Below are positions 43,557-52,490 of a stretch of 64,000 bases of DNA, in pieces. Made by a program: the position numbers and the translations under genes. Source of the stretch: Flavipsychrobacter sp. (GTDB lineage Bacteria > Bacteroidota > Bacteroidia > Chitinophagales > Chitinophagaceae); contig JAEUVX010000015.1 of the NCBI GenBank assembly GCA_016786615.1, positions 124,001 through 188,000 on the forward strand. Direction: 5' to 3'. The notes below the pieces were generated by a model. It worked only from the letters and a program-made list of their open reading frames with translations. It made no database searches and had not been told where the DNA came from. The stretch's first letter is position 1; each line of letters opens with the position of its first letter.

Positions 43557-46500
43557 ATGCCAAATGACCTCGTAGGATATTCCAGGGCCGGTGATACCTT
43601 CCACTACCGTTGGGCAGCAAGGCGATGTTTAAGGATGGTGAATCCCAATTCGCCACTTAAGTGTATCGTGGTAGAAGGATCAAATGAAATATCAAAAGAA
43701 GGTGAATACGTTATTGATGTTAGTGAATATTACCAAGACAAATTAGGTAATAGGTCTGTCGAGTATTTCCAACTCAAGCATTCCACGCTACATGCAAACG
43801 AACCGTTTACTTTAAGTGATTTCGATAAAACTCTTTTAGGATTTGCTAAAAGGTTCAAACAACATCTTGATAAAAATGATGAATCATACAATTTACCTTG
43901 TAATTTCTCTATAGTTACTAATAGAGCAATAAGTAGTGACTTAAAAGGCAATTTCTTAGCCATCTCCAAGGGAGAATCTGCAACCAATCGTTTTAAGGAG
44001 ACCTTAGAGAAATATACTAAACTAAACCCCACAGAACTTTCTGCTTTCTGTAGACTAATACAATTCGAAGACAGTGAAGGTGATTACCGTGTTCAGAAGG
44101 AAGAATTGAGATTCGAAATAGCACAACTTTTATCAGGCACGGTAGACAATACACAACTTACAACCTTAATTGCGCTGGTTGAGGAGAAGATTCTGCCTCA
44201 TTCAAATCATACAATTATTCAAGAAGACGTTTTAAGACAATTTGAAGTAACTTCCATCAATGATTTATACCCAGCTCCATCGACTTGGGAACCTCCAGAA
44301 AAGATAATCGTACGCGAGCAACACAATTCTTTAAACGATAAGATAGTCAATTCGAATGATCCTATAATCATTCATGCCGCTGGTGGAGTTGGTAAATCTG
44401 TATTTTGCAAGCAATTTATAGAGGCGAGTGGAGAAAACTCTGTAGCAATAGCGTATGATTGTTTCGGAGCAGGTACATATAGAAATAGGAGCAAAACAAG
44501 ACATCGTCATCGAACAGCATTAGTTCAAATAGTAAATGAACTTGCAACTAAAGGTATTTGTGACCCAATTATTCCTTTACCTCGAGATTCGGATGAAGAT
44601 TTGATGAAAACCTTCATTTCAAGAATTAATAACAGTGTCGATGCTATAAAGAAAAGTGCCCCAGATGGTAAATTATTCATTTTAATTGATGCTGCTGACA
44701 ATGCTGAAATGGCAGCTCATGAGTTTAATCAAAATTGTTTTGCTCATGAATTGCTGCGAGAAGTGTTGCCGAGTGATTGCAAATTAATCTTCCTATGTAG
44801 AACAGAAAGAATCGGATTGCTATCCCCGTTATCAAATGTCTTGCAATTAGAACTGTATCCATTTTCAGAAAGAGAAACGCTCCAAAATCTTCTAGAGCAT
44901 TACCCGACCGCCAGTAAAGCAGACGGCAATGAATTTCATAGATTAAGTGCTGGCAATCCAAGGGTGCAAGCAAACGCTTTAGATGGCAAGTATAGCACCG
45001 TAGATGAGTTATTGCAGAGCTTAGGTCCATCGGAAACAACTGTTGAAGACCAAATAAGGCACCAACTGAATCTAGCGGTAAATAAGATAATAGATTCTGT
45101 CCCAATTGGCTTTAATGAGCATGTCACTTCTATTTGTACCGGACTAGCTTGCCTTCCCCCAAATATTTCGATTGATATATTGGCGCAAGCAGCCTCTGTT
45201 GATAGAGGAACAGTTGTCAGTTTTATAACTGATATAGGCAGGTCGCTTTGGATGTCCGATTCATCTGTACAGTTCCGGGATGAACCAACTGAAACATGGT
45301 TTCGAGAAACTTTTTCAGGTAATAAAAGCCAATATGCGAAATACATTGAAAACCTCGAATCGCTAGCAGACAAGTCAACATATGTAGCGGAAACACTTCC
45401 TCAACTCTACTTGCAAGCTGAACAGTACGAAAAGCTAATTACAATAGCACTATCCGATAACCTTTTGCCAACAAATAATCCAATTGATGCTAGGAATGTA
45501 AGAGTATACCGGTTGCAATTCGCATTCAAGGCTGCATTAAAGCTAAAAAAGTATAAAGACGCCATATTCCTTGCAATGTGTGCAGGTGAAGAAATGGCCG
45601 GAAATCTCAGGCAAATGGGACTTTTACAAGCCAATGTAGATATGCTTGTAAAACTTCAAAGCAAAGAAAGGATACAAGAATTTGCTTATAGAAAAGCGTT
45701 GGGAGGCAGCTGGGAAGGTTCCGAGAATGTTTACTCTGCTTCTCTGCTTTCCAGTATTGCCGAGTATAAAGGTGAAGCAAGAGGATATTTACGTGCTGGT
45801 CGTAATTGGTTGAGGATATACTTCTCAGAGGCTAAAAAGAACACTGACTTACTACATAAGGAGAAACTTGAGGATAGAGATTTGGTGGAATTTGCATTTG
45901 CGTACCTCAATCTGGATGGCGTCAAAGAATCATTAGAATTCTTGAATAGCATCACGCCTAAAAAATATATGTTTAGTGTGATGAGAGATTTAGCTACTAG
46001 AGTAATTGACAGTGGTGACATTAGCACAATTTGTGAGTTTTTACGCCTATGCGATTCAGACCCTTATTTTAATGTAGCTATAGTAAGTGAGTTGATGAAG
46101 GTGGGATTTAAGCCAGATGGAACCTACCTTAAAAAAACACTTAGACAATTATGTAACCCAAAATCCAGAATTGACTGCAACACCGATTATCATTATAATG
46201 ACGATATAACTCCGGCTATCCTTAGCTTTTTGGAAGCATGTTTGCGGAATAAACTTTCAGGCAATCAAATTCTCAGCGTTTTAACACATTATGTCCCTAC
46301 CAGGGCCTCAGACTTGATAAATAGTTATCATGAAAGATTGCCAAGAGAAATCTTTGTAAGAGGATTGGCAATTAGGGCTATTGTAACAGACAAACATGAG
46401 CTCGACTTCGAATCAATACTTCCAGAATCACTCCTTAAAGAGAAAAAAGACTATAAGAAGGAGAATGAAAAGAAGAAATATTATGAGGTAATCAACGGAC

Positions 46501-49500
46501 TATTCCCTTGGTACCTTTTAAGATTAAAAGTTATCTCTGGTAAGAATATAGACATTGTTGATGAGGCAAAACAATCAAGCCATGCTTCACAGAAAGCAAC
46601 CTCTTCTAGATATGGTGATTATGATACTTTGCCAGAGGAAATATCAAGTATTATTTGTTCAATTCTTGCAAATTTAAACGACTATTCTGAAGCCTTAATT
46701 TCTGCCTTTTATAACACATATTATGTCACTGCCGACCGAATATACTTACCTGATAGGTTAGATATCCTCCGCACGTCATATCGCCAGAAGCATCTTGATT
46801 TTCTAAAGCATCAGTTTGAATCGAAGGCATTTGAAATAATTTCTAAAAATAGAAGTGATCAAACAGAGTCAGTATCAGAAAGATATATAAAACTATCTAG
46901 AGCGGTTTCAAACGCTTCAAAAGAGGATGCAGTTATTTATTTTGACGAAGCGATCAAAATAGCTTCAAAATTTGGAGATGAAATTTCGGAGAGATGGTTA
47001 GCAATTATTGGATTAGCAAAAAAAGCCGCACAACATCAAGATGTTGGTGAACATCTTGCTTATCGCTTTATTCGTTGCGCAGAAGTAGTTGGGGAGAATG
47101 TTGAGGAGAAGCATTGGGCCAGAGAGGAAGCTATAGCAATATGTACGCGCCTATCCACTAATGCTGGAATTTCTGCTTTGAGTAGATGGAGAGAGAGGGA
47201 TATAGGATATTTCGATCAGTTACTTACATCACTAATATTTGAATTGCTAAGAACAAATAAAATCAACGCATCAACTGGTTGGTCGCTGACTCGACTTATA
47301 TCACGTCATGCACTTAATCCACTTGTTGACACATGCCTTGAAAAAGAGGCGAGTTTAGAAGTAAAAATGACAATTTTTAATGATGCCATAGAAATCTTAA
47401 GTAAAGAAGGATGTGATAAAAGCTATTGGTCAGAGCTACAAGAAATAGGAAGGAGCCATTCAGTTCAGAACTCTACTCTGGATTCGATTATTTCATATTA
47501 TGATTCTAATACTCAAAATAAAGAACCTGCTGTACAGCAGAAAGATAGTCCTGCTAGAAAGGATAAGGAAGAGTTATGGAATGCAGTTTTTGAAGGAATT
47601 GACCTAAGTACTCTTGAAGGATTAAAAAGGGCGAAACAAAATTATAAAGCGACCAAAGAACTTTCGGAATATGGTTACTACTATAACTTTTGGGTGGAGG
47701 CAGTGCATCGTGCTGCCGGTGATAGTTTATGGGCGCTAATAGACTCATTTTTATTGTTAGACGATGGTAGCGTCTGGGAAGTAAAACAATTTTTCAACTC
47801 ATTACCTAGCCACTTTAAAGATAAAATTAGCTTTAAGAACAGATGGCCGGAAATATTGCATAAAATTGGAAAACGTTATGCATTTGAAATTGCAAGCCCA
47901 TACTCGTTCCCATCAATTGCTAGTGAGTTAGCAATTACTGAGGATAGAATAGTATGTATTAAAGAAGGAATTTTTGAGCGACTTTCAGAAAATAGCGATT
48001 TTAATACTGCCACAAGTTTTTTTGAATTTGTAAATCTTGCCTCTGACTTATTAAATCCTACTGAAGCTGTTGAAGCTCTTGATTACTCTTTGCATAGGTT
48101 TGAATTACATGTTGAGGATGATTTTGGTGATGGAGTATGGAATACAGCGTTGGAAGTAAATTCTACAGTTGATAAAGCAATTGGTGGCCTGATATGGTCA
48201 GCATTGGCAACACCTAGCAGAGCAGTAAGGTGGAAAGCAGCACATGTAGTACGTCAGTTAGGGACATTTAATGTAACTGGAGTTATAGAAAGTCTGATAA
48301 CGTGGCTTGAAGATGACCAAGTTAAGGCATTTGGAATTAGCTCTTTCAAATTCTATAATCTACATGCAAGACTCTATCTATTAATATCCCTTGCTAGAAT
48401 TGCAAAAGACTCTCCCGCATTGTTGAAAAAGTACGGCGCTGTGTTTCCAAAATATGCCCTTGAAGACCATGTACTGATTCAAAAGTATGCTAAAGAGATT
48501 GTTTTAAGAGTTGAGAACGCGTTTCCAGGAACATTTGATGTGGAGGTATATCAAAAAGTTCTTCGAGCAAATACATACGACAAGAGGATTAAGAAAATCC
48601 CATTTGATAAGTCAACTAATTCCTATTGGCATAAGAATAATTTATTAAAACCAGTAACAGATAACTACCATTTTGGGTGGGATTTTGATAACTATTGGTT
48701 CAATCCATTAGGCAGAGTTTTCGGCGTAAGTGGCAAACAGGTAGAAGAACTAGCGGAGCAAGTAATTAGATTCGAATGGAATGTTGAAGGCCCAAAGACC
48801 TATAAGGAAGATGCGAGGCACTACCTCTGGAATAGATATAGTGGAGATCGGGAAACATGGCACGACCATTTTGACTATCCTAGAGCAGACGATTTGAGTT
48901 TTTACTATTCTTATCATTCTTTATTTGTGGCAGCAGCTAAATTATTAAGCACTATGCCAGTTGTTTGTGATCGATCAGATTTATTTGACACATGGGAGGA
49001 TTGGATTGACAGTCATATTGTTACCAGAAGTGACGGCCTTTGGTTATCAGACATGCGTGACCCTGTGCCATTAATTAGACCCTCCTGGGTTAACAAAAAG
49101 ACTGATGATAATTGGCGAAAGCAAATAAAGAAAAGTGACTTTATTGATAACTTAATTTTAAAAAGAAGTGGAGAATCATGGATCGCCGTTTCCGGAGGCT
49201 GGAGTGAAGTAAATGACCATAGAAAGGAAACATATAGTGTTTCAACAGCATTAGTTGGCTCTAAAGCATCCAATGCTTTACTACAGGCACTCATGTCCTA
49301 TTCGGATCCATATGACTATAAACTTCCTGACTATGAGGAAAGAGACAAGGAGATATCTTTCAAACCATTTGAACTGAAGGGGTGGATTATAGATTCATCC
49401 ATTTCAAAAGGTATTGACCAATTTGATCCATACGGAAATGAACTAGGATATCCACCCGACGCGATTGGAGAGAAATATCTTAAGAAGCTCAACTTATTAG

Positions 49501-49820
49501 CAAATTCAAGTGGTAAGACTTGGAGTATAGATAAAACAAACGAAATTGTAATAAAAAGTGAGACATGGAAGAGCTTTAGGTATACTAAAGATGATGAATT
49601 TGACCAGTCTGGCAGTAGAACGGTTGCAAATTTAGAATTCCTGAAACGAGTGTGTAAACAACTTAATTGCGATATAATGTTTGATTTTGGAATAAACAGA
49701 GACTTTACGTATCGGTATCAGGGTGATAAATATGAACATTCAAAGCCCCAACATTTAATATTTATACTATCTGCAGATGGAACATTCAGAGATTCAAAAA
49801 GAAGCTACAAGATTAGGTAA
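43557..49820 (+). CDS. Avs-like STAND NTPase with Cap4-like nuclease domain
   Basis: The 2087-residue protein begins with a DUF4297/Cap4-type nuclease domain, in which Glu40, Asp54 and Gln72-x-Lys74 (YFQLKHST) form a PD-(D/E)xK-like site. A STAND NTPase follows with Walker A IHAAGGVGKSVFCKQF near residue 280 and Walker B KLFILIDAADNAE near 372. The remaining 1500 residues are helical repeats expected to act as a sensor. This order matches the antiviral STAND (Avs) proteins that recognise phage proteins such as terminase or portal and then assemble and cut DNA. The subfamily cannot be decided by eye. It is coupled to a downstream gene by a 44-base overlap. Confidence 0.78.
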   Translation: MPNDLVGYSRAGDTFHYRWAARRCLRMVNPNSPLKCIVVEGSNEISKEGEYVIDVSEYYQDKLGNRSVEYFQLKHSTLHANEPFTLSDFDKTLLGFAKRFKQHLDKNDESYNLPCNFSIVTNRAISSDLKGNFLAISKGESATNRFKETLEKYTKLNPTELSAFCRLIQFEDSEGDYRVQKEELRFEIAQLLSGTVDNTQLTTLIALVEEKILPHSNHTIIQEDVLRQFEVTSINDLYPAPSTWEPPEKIIVREQHNSLNDKIVNSNDPIIIHAAGGVGKSVFCKQFIEASGENSVAIAYDCFGAGTYRNRSKTRHRHRTALVQIVNELATKGICDPIIPLPRDSDEDLMKTFISRINNSVDAIKKSAPDGKLFILIDAADNAEMAAHEFNQNCFAHELLREVLPSDCKLIFLCRTERIGLLSPLSNVLQLELYPFSERETLQNLLEHYPTASKADGNEFHRLSAGNPRVQANALDGKYSTVDELLQSLGPSETTVEDQIRHQLNLAVNKIIDSVPIGFNEHVTSICTGLACLPPNISIDILAQAASVDRGTVVSFITDIGRSLWMSDSSVQFRDEPTETWFRETFSGNKSQYAKYIENLESLADKSTYVAETLPQLYLQAEQYEKLITIALSDNLLPTNNPIDARNVRVYRLQFAFKAALKLKKYKDAIFLAMCAGEEMAGNLRQMGLLQANVDMLVKLQSKERIQEFAYRKALGGSWEGSENVYSASLLSSIAEYKGEARGYLRAGRNWLRIYFSEAKKNTDLLHKEKLEDRDLVEFAFAYLNLDGVKESLEFLNSITPKKYMFSVMRDLATRVIDSGDISTICEFLRLCDSDPYFNVAIVSELMKVGFKPDGTYLKKTLRQLCNPKSRIDCNTDYHYNDDITPAILSFLEACLRNKLSGNQILSVLTHYVPTRASDLINSYHERLPREIFVRGLAIRAIVTDKHELDFESILPESLLKEKKDYKKENEKKKYYEVINGLFPWYLLRLKVISGKNIDIVDEAKQSSHASQKATSSRYGDYDTLPEEISSIICSILANLNDYSEALISAFYNTYYVTADRIYLPDRLDILRTSYRQKHLDFLKHQFESKAFEIISKNRSDQTESVSERYIKLSRAVSNASKEDAVIYFDEAIKIASKFGDEISERWLAIIGLAKKAAQHQDVGEHLAYRFIRCAEVVGENVEEKHWAREEAIAICTRLSTNAGISALSRWRERDIGYFDQLLTSLIFELLRTNKINASTGWSLTRLISRHALNPLVDTCLEKEASLEVKMTIFNDAIEILSKEGCDKSYWSELQEIGRSHSVQNSTLDSIISYYDSNTQNKEPAVQQKDSPARKDKEELWNAVFEGIDLSTLEGLKRAKQNYKATKELSEYGYYYNFWVEAVHRAAGDSLWALIDSFLLLDDGSVWEVKQFFNSLPSHFKDKISFKNRWPEILHKIGKRYAFEIASPYSFPSIASELAITEDRIVCIKEGIFERLSENSDFNTATSFFEFVNLASDLLNPTEAVEALDYSLHRFELHVEDDFGDGVWNTALEVNSTVDKAIGGLIWSALATPSRAVRWKAAHVVRQLGTFNVTGVIESLITWLEDDQVKAFGISSFKFYNLHARLYLLISLARIAKDSPALLKKYGAVFPKYALEDHVLIQKYAKEIVLRVENAFPGTFDVEVYQKVLRANTYDKRIKKIPFDKSTNSYWHKNNLLKPVTDNYHFGWDFDNYWFNPLGRVFGVSGKQVEELAEQVIRFEWNVEGPKTYKEDARHYLWNRYSGDRETWHDHFDYPRADDLSFYYSYHSLFVAAAKLLSTMPVVCDRSDLFDTWEDWIDSHIVTRSDGLWLSDMRDPVPLIRPSWVNKKTDDNWRKQIKKSDFIDNLILKRSGESWIAVSGGWSEVNDHRKETYSVSTALVGSKASNALLQALMSYSDPYDYKLPDYEERDKEISFKPFELKGWIIDSSISKGIDQFDPYGNELGYPPDAIGEKYLKKLNLLANSSGKTWSIDKTNEIVIKSETWKSFRYTKDDEFDQSGSRTVANLEFLKRVCKQLNCDIMFDFGINRDFTYRYQGDKYEHSKPQHLIFILSADGTFRDSKRSYKIR

Positions 49821-50481
49821 GCTCTTCATAAAAGAACTTGGACTTGAGCAAACAAGCGATACTATTTCACGCTGGATGGCATTTTATCTTGCGGAAAAAA
49901 TCAGCTTATGCGAAAAGCTACAGGGTCTTGAAAAAGCAAAGGCTGAAAAAGAGTGCTTTGAAATAATCTTGAATCTTTGGAAGAGAAGATGGACGTTACC
50001 ATCAAATAAACGACCCTTAGAAGAATTTGCTCCAATTCTCAATTTTTTGCAGGCACTTAACCCTGAGAAAGAAAATCCACATTATTATCCCCAAATTCCG
50101 ATTAAGATTAAGAAAAGTAAAAAGGACACTAAAGACCCCGTACAGACATGGCTTAATGTAGCGGCTAATATTGATAGGACTTGTAGAATATTTTTGTATG
50201 ATGTTTTTCAGTTTGCCGCTGAATGTGCAAGTGATAAAGACACAAAACAATGGCTAAAATCCTCACTGCATTTGCCTAACCGTCAAGATTTCGAAACAAT
50301 TCGAATTGTCTTAAAGTATCAGGACGAAGAGGAGGACGAAGAAAAACAGAATGAAGAATTAAGAAAACACAACGAGGAAAATATTAAAAAGAAGATTGAC
50401 ACTTTAGAACAATTTGCGAAATTCAATTTGTTTCTGCTTGAAAAATATAAAGTTGAATTGAGCTCTTTCTCTGAGAAGTAG
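49777..50481 (+). CDS. Small helical protein coupled to the Avs-like gene
   Basis: The 234-residue protein is charged and helical with a coiled-coil region at about 180-225 (EEKQNEELRKHNEENIKKKI). It has no membrane segment and no recognised domain. Its start overlaps the last 44 bases of the large NTPase gene, so both are translated together, and it is the last gene before attR. A role as partner or regulator of the Avs-like protein is likely from position only. Confidence 0.65.
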   Translation: MEHSEIQKEATRLGKLFIKELGLEQTSDTISRWMAFYLAEKISLCEKLQGLEKAKAEKECFEIILNLWKRRWTLPSNKRPLEEFAPILNFLQALNPEKENPHYYPQIPIKIKKSKKDTKDPVQTWLNVAANIDRTCRIFLYDVFQFAAECASDKDTKQWLKSSLHLPNRQDFETIRIVLKYQDEEEDEEKQNEELRKHNEENIKKKIDTLEQFAKFNLFLLEKYKVELSSFSEK

Positions 50482-50526
50482 ATTTTTCGTATCTTTATTG
50501 TTGGAATTTAGTTCTTATAACAAAAC

Positions 50527-50547
50527 GTGAGTAATTCATGAGTAGCC
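50527..50547 (+). repeat. Putative integrase arm-type sites, right end
   Basis: GTGAGTAATTC followed by ATGAGTAGCC almost repeats the tandem at 12578-12599. It lies 58 bp inside attR. Confidence 0.6.
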
Positions 50548-50605
50548 AATTGACGGTCTTTCTATATGATTCACATTCAAATAATTAAGAGAGTAGGTTC
50601 AGGAG

Positions 50606-50619
50606 CCTCTCTCTCCGCT
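50606..50619 (+). repeat. attR: 14-bp direct repeat at the right end of the element
   Basis: CCTCTCTCTCCGCT equals the tRNA-Ser 3' end at 12464-12477. The upstream GGTTC (50596-50600) at the same distance as in the tRNA T-loop adds to the match. The core chromosome resumes here. Confidence 0.88.
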
Positions 50620-50630
50620 CTAAAATTGAA

Positions 50631-50654
50631 AGCCTCACATTGTGGGGCTTTTTT
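50631..50654 (+). terminator. Displaced terminator of tRNA-Ser
   Basis: AGCCTCAC...GTGGGGCT forms an 8-bp stem (one T-G pair, three-base loop) followed by TTTTTT. It lies 11 bases beyond attR and would directly follow tRNA-Ser once the element is removed. Confidence 0.8.
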
Positions 50655-50673
50655 AAATTATTAATATTGCAGC

Positions 50674-51105
50674 ATGAAAATCACCATCGCACTACTCTTA
50701 GCCTTGCCACTATCATTTAATATTCATGCGCAAGACTGGAAAGAATATTGTATTACTGTAAAAGGAGATACATTACGTGCAGGTAGCAGTTTGGTGTTGA
50801 AAAATGTAGATAAATACAAGTTCGTCACTCCATCCAAATACTTCCCAACTAAAGACCTGATTGAACAACAGCCTATATCGAAGACAAGGTATAATGCTTA
50901 CTCAAAGTACCTGCATACTCACTTAAAAGGGGATACTGTAACAATCACCCGTTTCACCAGATACAAAAGCGGTAAAAAATATACACAGGTTGCTGTATTT
51001 CAAATCCAAGACCCAAATTTAACTTTCACTGCTGTCGATTATACCATTGAAGTAAACGAAGCCATTGAAGCACAAGAAATCGAAGTAATTAGCTCTACAA
51101 AATAG
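50674..51105 (+). CDS. Secreted small protein, unknown
   Basis: The 143-residue protein has a signal peptide (MKITIALLLALPLSFNIHAQ) and a basic beta-rich mature part (EYCITVKGDTLRAGSSLVLK, TITRFTRYKSGKKYTQVAVF). No motif or family is recognised. It is alone between the tRNA terminator and a repeat region. Confidence 0.6.
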   Translation: MKITIALLLALPLSFNIHAQDWKEYCITVKGDTLRAGSSLVLKNVDKYKFVTPSKYFPTKDLIEQQPISKTRYNAYSKYLHTHLKGDTVTITRFTRYKSGKKYTQVAVFQIQDPNLTFTAVDYTIEVNEAIEAQEIEVISSTK

Positions 51106-51136
51106 AAACGCTCTGCTATCAAAAACATTTTCACCC

Positions 51137-51286
51137 TTGCAGGTGTTCTTCACATGCAACTCTTGTATCACCTCTTTGTAAAAAGCGTAACATTTACCGC
51201 TATTTCAAAGAACTTTTTACTATAACAAATATACGCAATTATCAACAACCTCACATATTACCGTTGTTGATGAAGAACACCTGCAA
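51137..51286. repeat. Nested inverted repeat (MITE-like)
   Basis: TTGCAGGTGTTCTTCA at 51137-51152 is the exact reverse complement of 51271-51286. Inside the right arm ATCAACAAC (51241-51249) and GTTGTTGAT (51263-51271) form a second perfect stem. No coding potential is seen between. Confidence 0.75.
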
Positions 51287-51352
51287 CGGCGAAAATCCGT
51301 CTGCAAATCATCAAGACTTTCAGATAAAAAGTACCGGCTGCATATACGATGA

Positions 51353-51520
51353 TCATTTTGTCGAAGTTAATGGAAATCCTTCAGGTGAATTCAATGTATA
51401 AGCAGTAATGGCAGGCATAGACTTTAGGAAATCCAGCCTTTCACCTTCCCTGAGCGATGATATCAGATTTTGCATCATAGTACTGTTATATGCCTGGCCG
51501 TTCAGGTCTGGTATACTCAT
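51353..51520 (-). pseudogene. Short coding remnant or very small gene
   Basis: From an ATG at 51520 the reverse strand encodes 55 residues (MSIPDLNGQAYNSTMMQNLI, SSLREGERLDFLKSMPAITA, YTLNSPEGFP). The frame stays open 19 codons further upstream with similar composition (NYPSFNLTKLA) until a stop at about 51580 without an ATG. This looks like a piece of a larger protein that has lost its start. It could still be a small gene. Confidence 0.4.
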
Positions 51521-51666
51521 GGCCAGTTTTGTCAGGTTAAACGATGGATAGTTTGCATTCTTTGGTTTGCCAGCTTGAGATGACTATTTCGAGACTGTTT
51601 TCACGTCTCCATAATTTTGATATATCGTTCCAATTAACTACAATAACTGTTCTTTAATATTAGAAT

Positions 51667-52002
51667 CTACAGTGGCAATACTCCGCCAACAAAGGCATTT
51701 ATCGCTCCATAAACAATGTTTAATAAAGCATTTATAACATCTTGAGCAGCTACAATACCAATACCCGCTATTGTTAATAGCACATTCTTAAGAGAAAGCT
51801 CCTGCATTTTTAACCTCATATCTAATTCCTCATCGTCAATATTACCTGATAACTTTAGTTTTGCCAGAAACTCAGCACTTTCTGTGAACTTTTTGAATTC
51901 ATGCTCTGCATATGGTTTGAATTGTTTCCAGGATTTACCTAATATGCTTTTGACTGCTACCGTGCAGTCTTTGATAATTTGTTGCATATCGATGTTTGTC
52001 AT
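51667..52002 (-). CDS. Small membrane-associated protein, unknown
   Basis: The 111-residue protein has a helical, charged N-terminal half (VKSILGKSWKQFKPYAEHEF) and a C-terminal hydrophobic region (VLLTIAGIGIVAAQDVINAL, NIVYGAINAFVGGVLPL) that may insert in a membrane. Its gene starts 5 bp after the stop of the upstream lipoprotein gene, so they form an operon. Family unknown. Confidence 0.65.
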   Translation of the reverse strand: MTNIDMQQIIKDCTVAVKSILGKSWKQFKPYAEHEFKKFTESAEFLAKLKLSGNIDDEELDMRLKMQELSLKNVLLTIAGIGIVAAQDVINALLNIVYGAINAFVGGVLPL

Positions 52003-52007
52003 AGTCG

Positions 52008-52490
52008 TTATTTTGATTTACCATTTATTCTTAATGCCATCTGTAATTCCGTGATTGCATTGAGTGAACTGTTGACCGCATTCTGCATATCACGCTTATC
52101 GTCGCCAGTGTTATCCTTAATACCTGCTGCATGTACTTTGCGGAAGGTATACATGATTTCTGCTAGGTTCGCTATCTGCTGCTGAACCATAGTTGATTTT
52201 TTGCCTAAGTATTTACTTCTGTCCTGCAAGAGCATAATATCCAGTTCCATTTCATCGTAATAGGCTATAAAATGACTGATATTCTGATTATTCGGGTCAT
52301 TGTCCTGTATAGTTCTCACCAGCCTGAAATAATGTCTGTTGAAATCACGCTTCATCTTCATAGCAGTTTCATCAATATAGGTATCATAACCTGTTATAAG
52401 GGTTACTTTACAGGATACAGCCAGAGTACAGCATACTATTATCAGCCAGCATATTATTCTTTGTCTTGTTATTTCTATTGCTGTTGCCAT
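52008..52490 (-). CDS. Lipoprotein, unknown
   Basis: The 160-residue protein has a signal peptide with lipobox LAVSC and a helical mature domain (MKMKRDFNRHYFRLVRTIQD, YYDEMELDIMLLQDRSKYLG, QQQIANLAEIMYTFRKVHAA). It precedes the small membrane protein gene in a two-gene operon. The pair resembles conserved Bacteroidetes lipoprotein/membrane pairs, without known function. Confidence 0.65.
   Translation of the reverse strand: MATAIEITRQRIICWLIIVCCTLAVSCKVTLITGYDTYIDETAMKMKRDFNRHYFRLVRTIQDNDPNNQNISHFIAYYDEMELDIMLLQDRSKYLGKKSTMVQQQIANLAEIMYTFRKVHAAGIKDNTGDDKRDMQNAVNSSLNAITELQMALRINGKSK

Larger units (their letters stand above)
12464..50619 (+). mobile_element. 38-kb integrative mobilizable element in tRNA-Ser
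   Basis: The element is bounded by identical 14-bp repeats and enters the tRNA-Ser 3' end while keeping the tRNA intact. It has a tyrosine integrase at the left end, a relaxase, a mobilisation protein and a coupling ATPase, but no VirB4, pilus or pore genes that I can recognise, so mobilisation by a helper element is likely. Cargo genes are antirestriction (ArdC), mutagenic repair (imuA, imuB, dnaE2), a CoiA-like protein and a probable antiphage module at the right end. Two further recombinases suggest nested insertions. Confidence 0.88.
51106..51666. other. 560-bp stretch: inverted repeat and gene remnant
   Basis: It holds the 150-bp inverted repeat (51137-51286) and, on the reverse strand, a short open frame (51353-51520) that looks like part of a broken gene. 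No full gene is visible. Confidence 0.55.
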
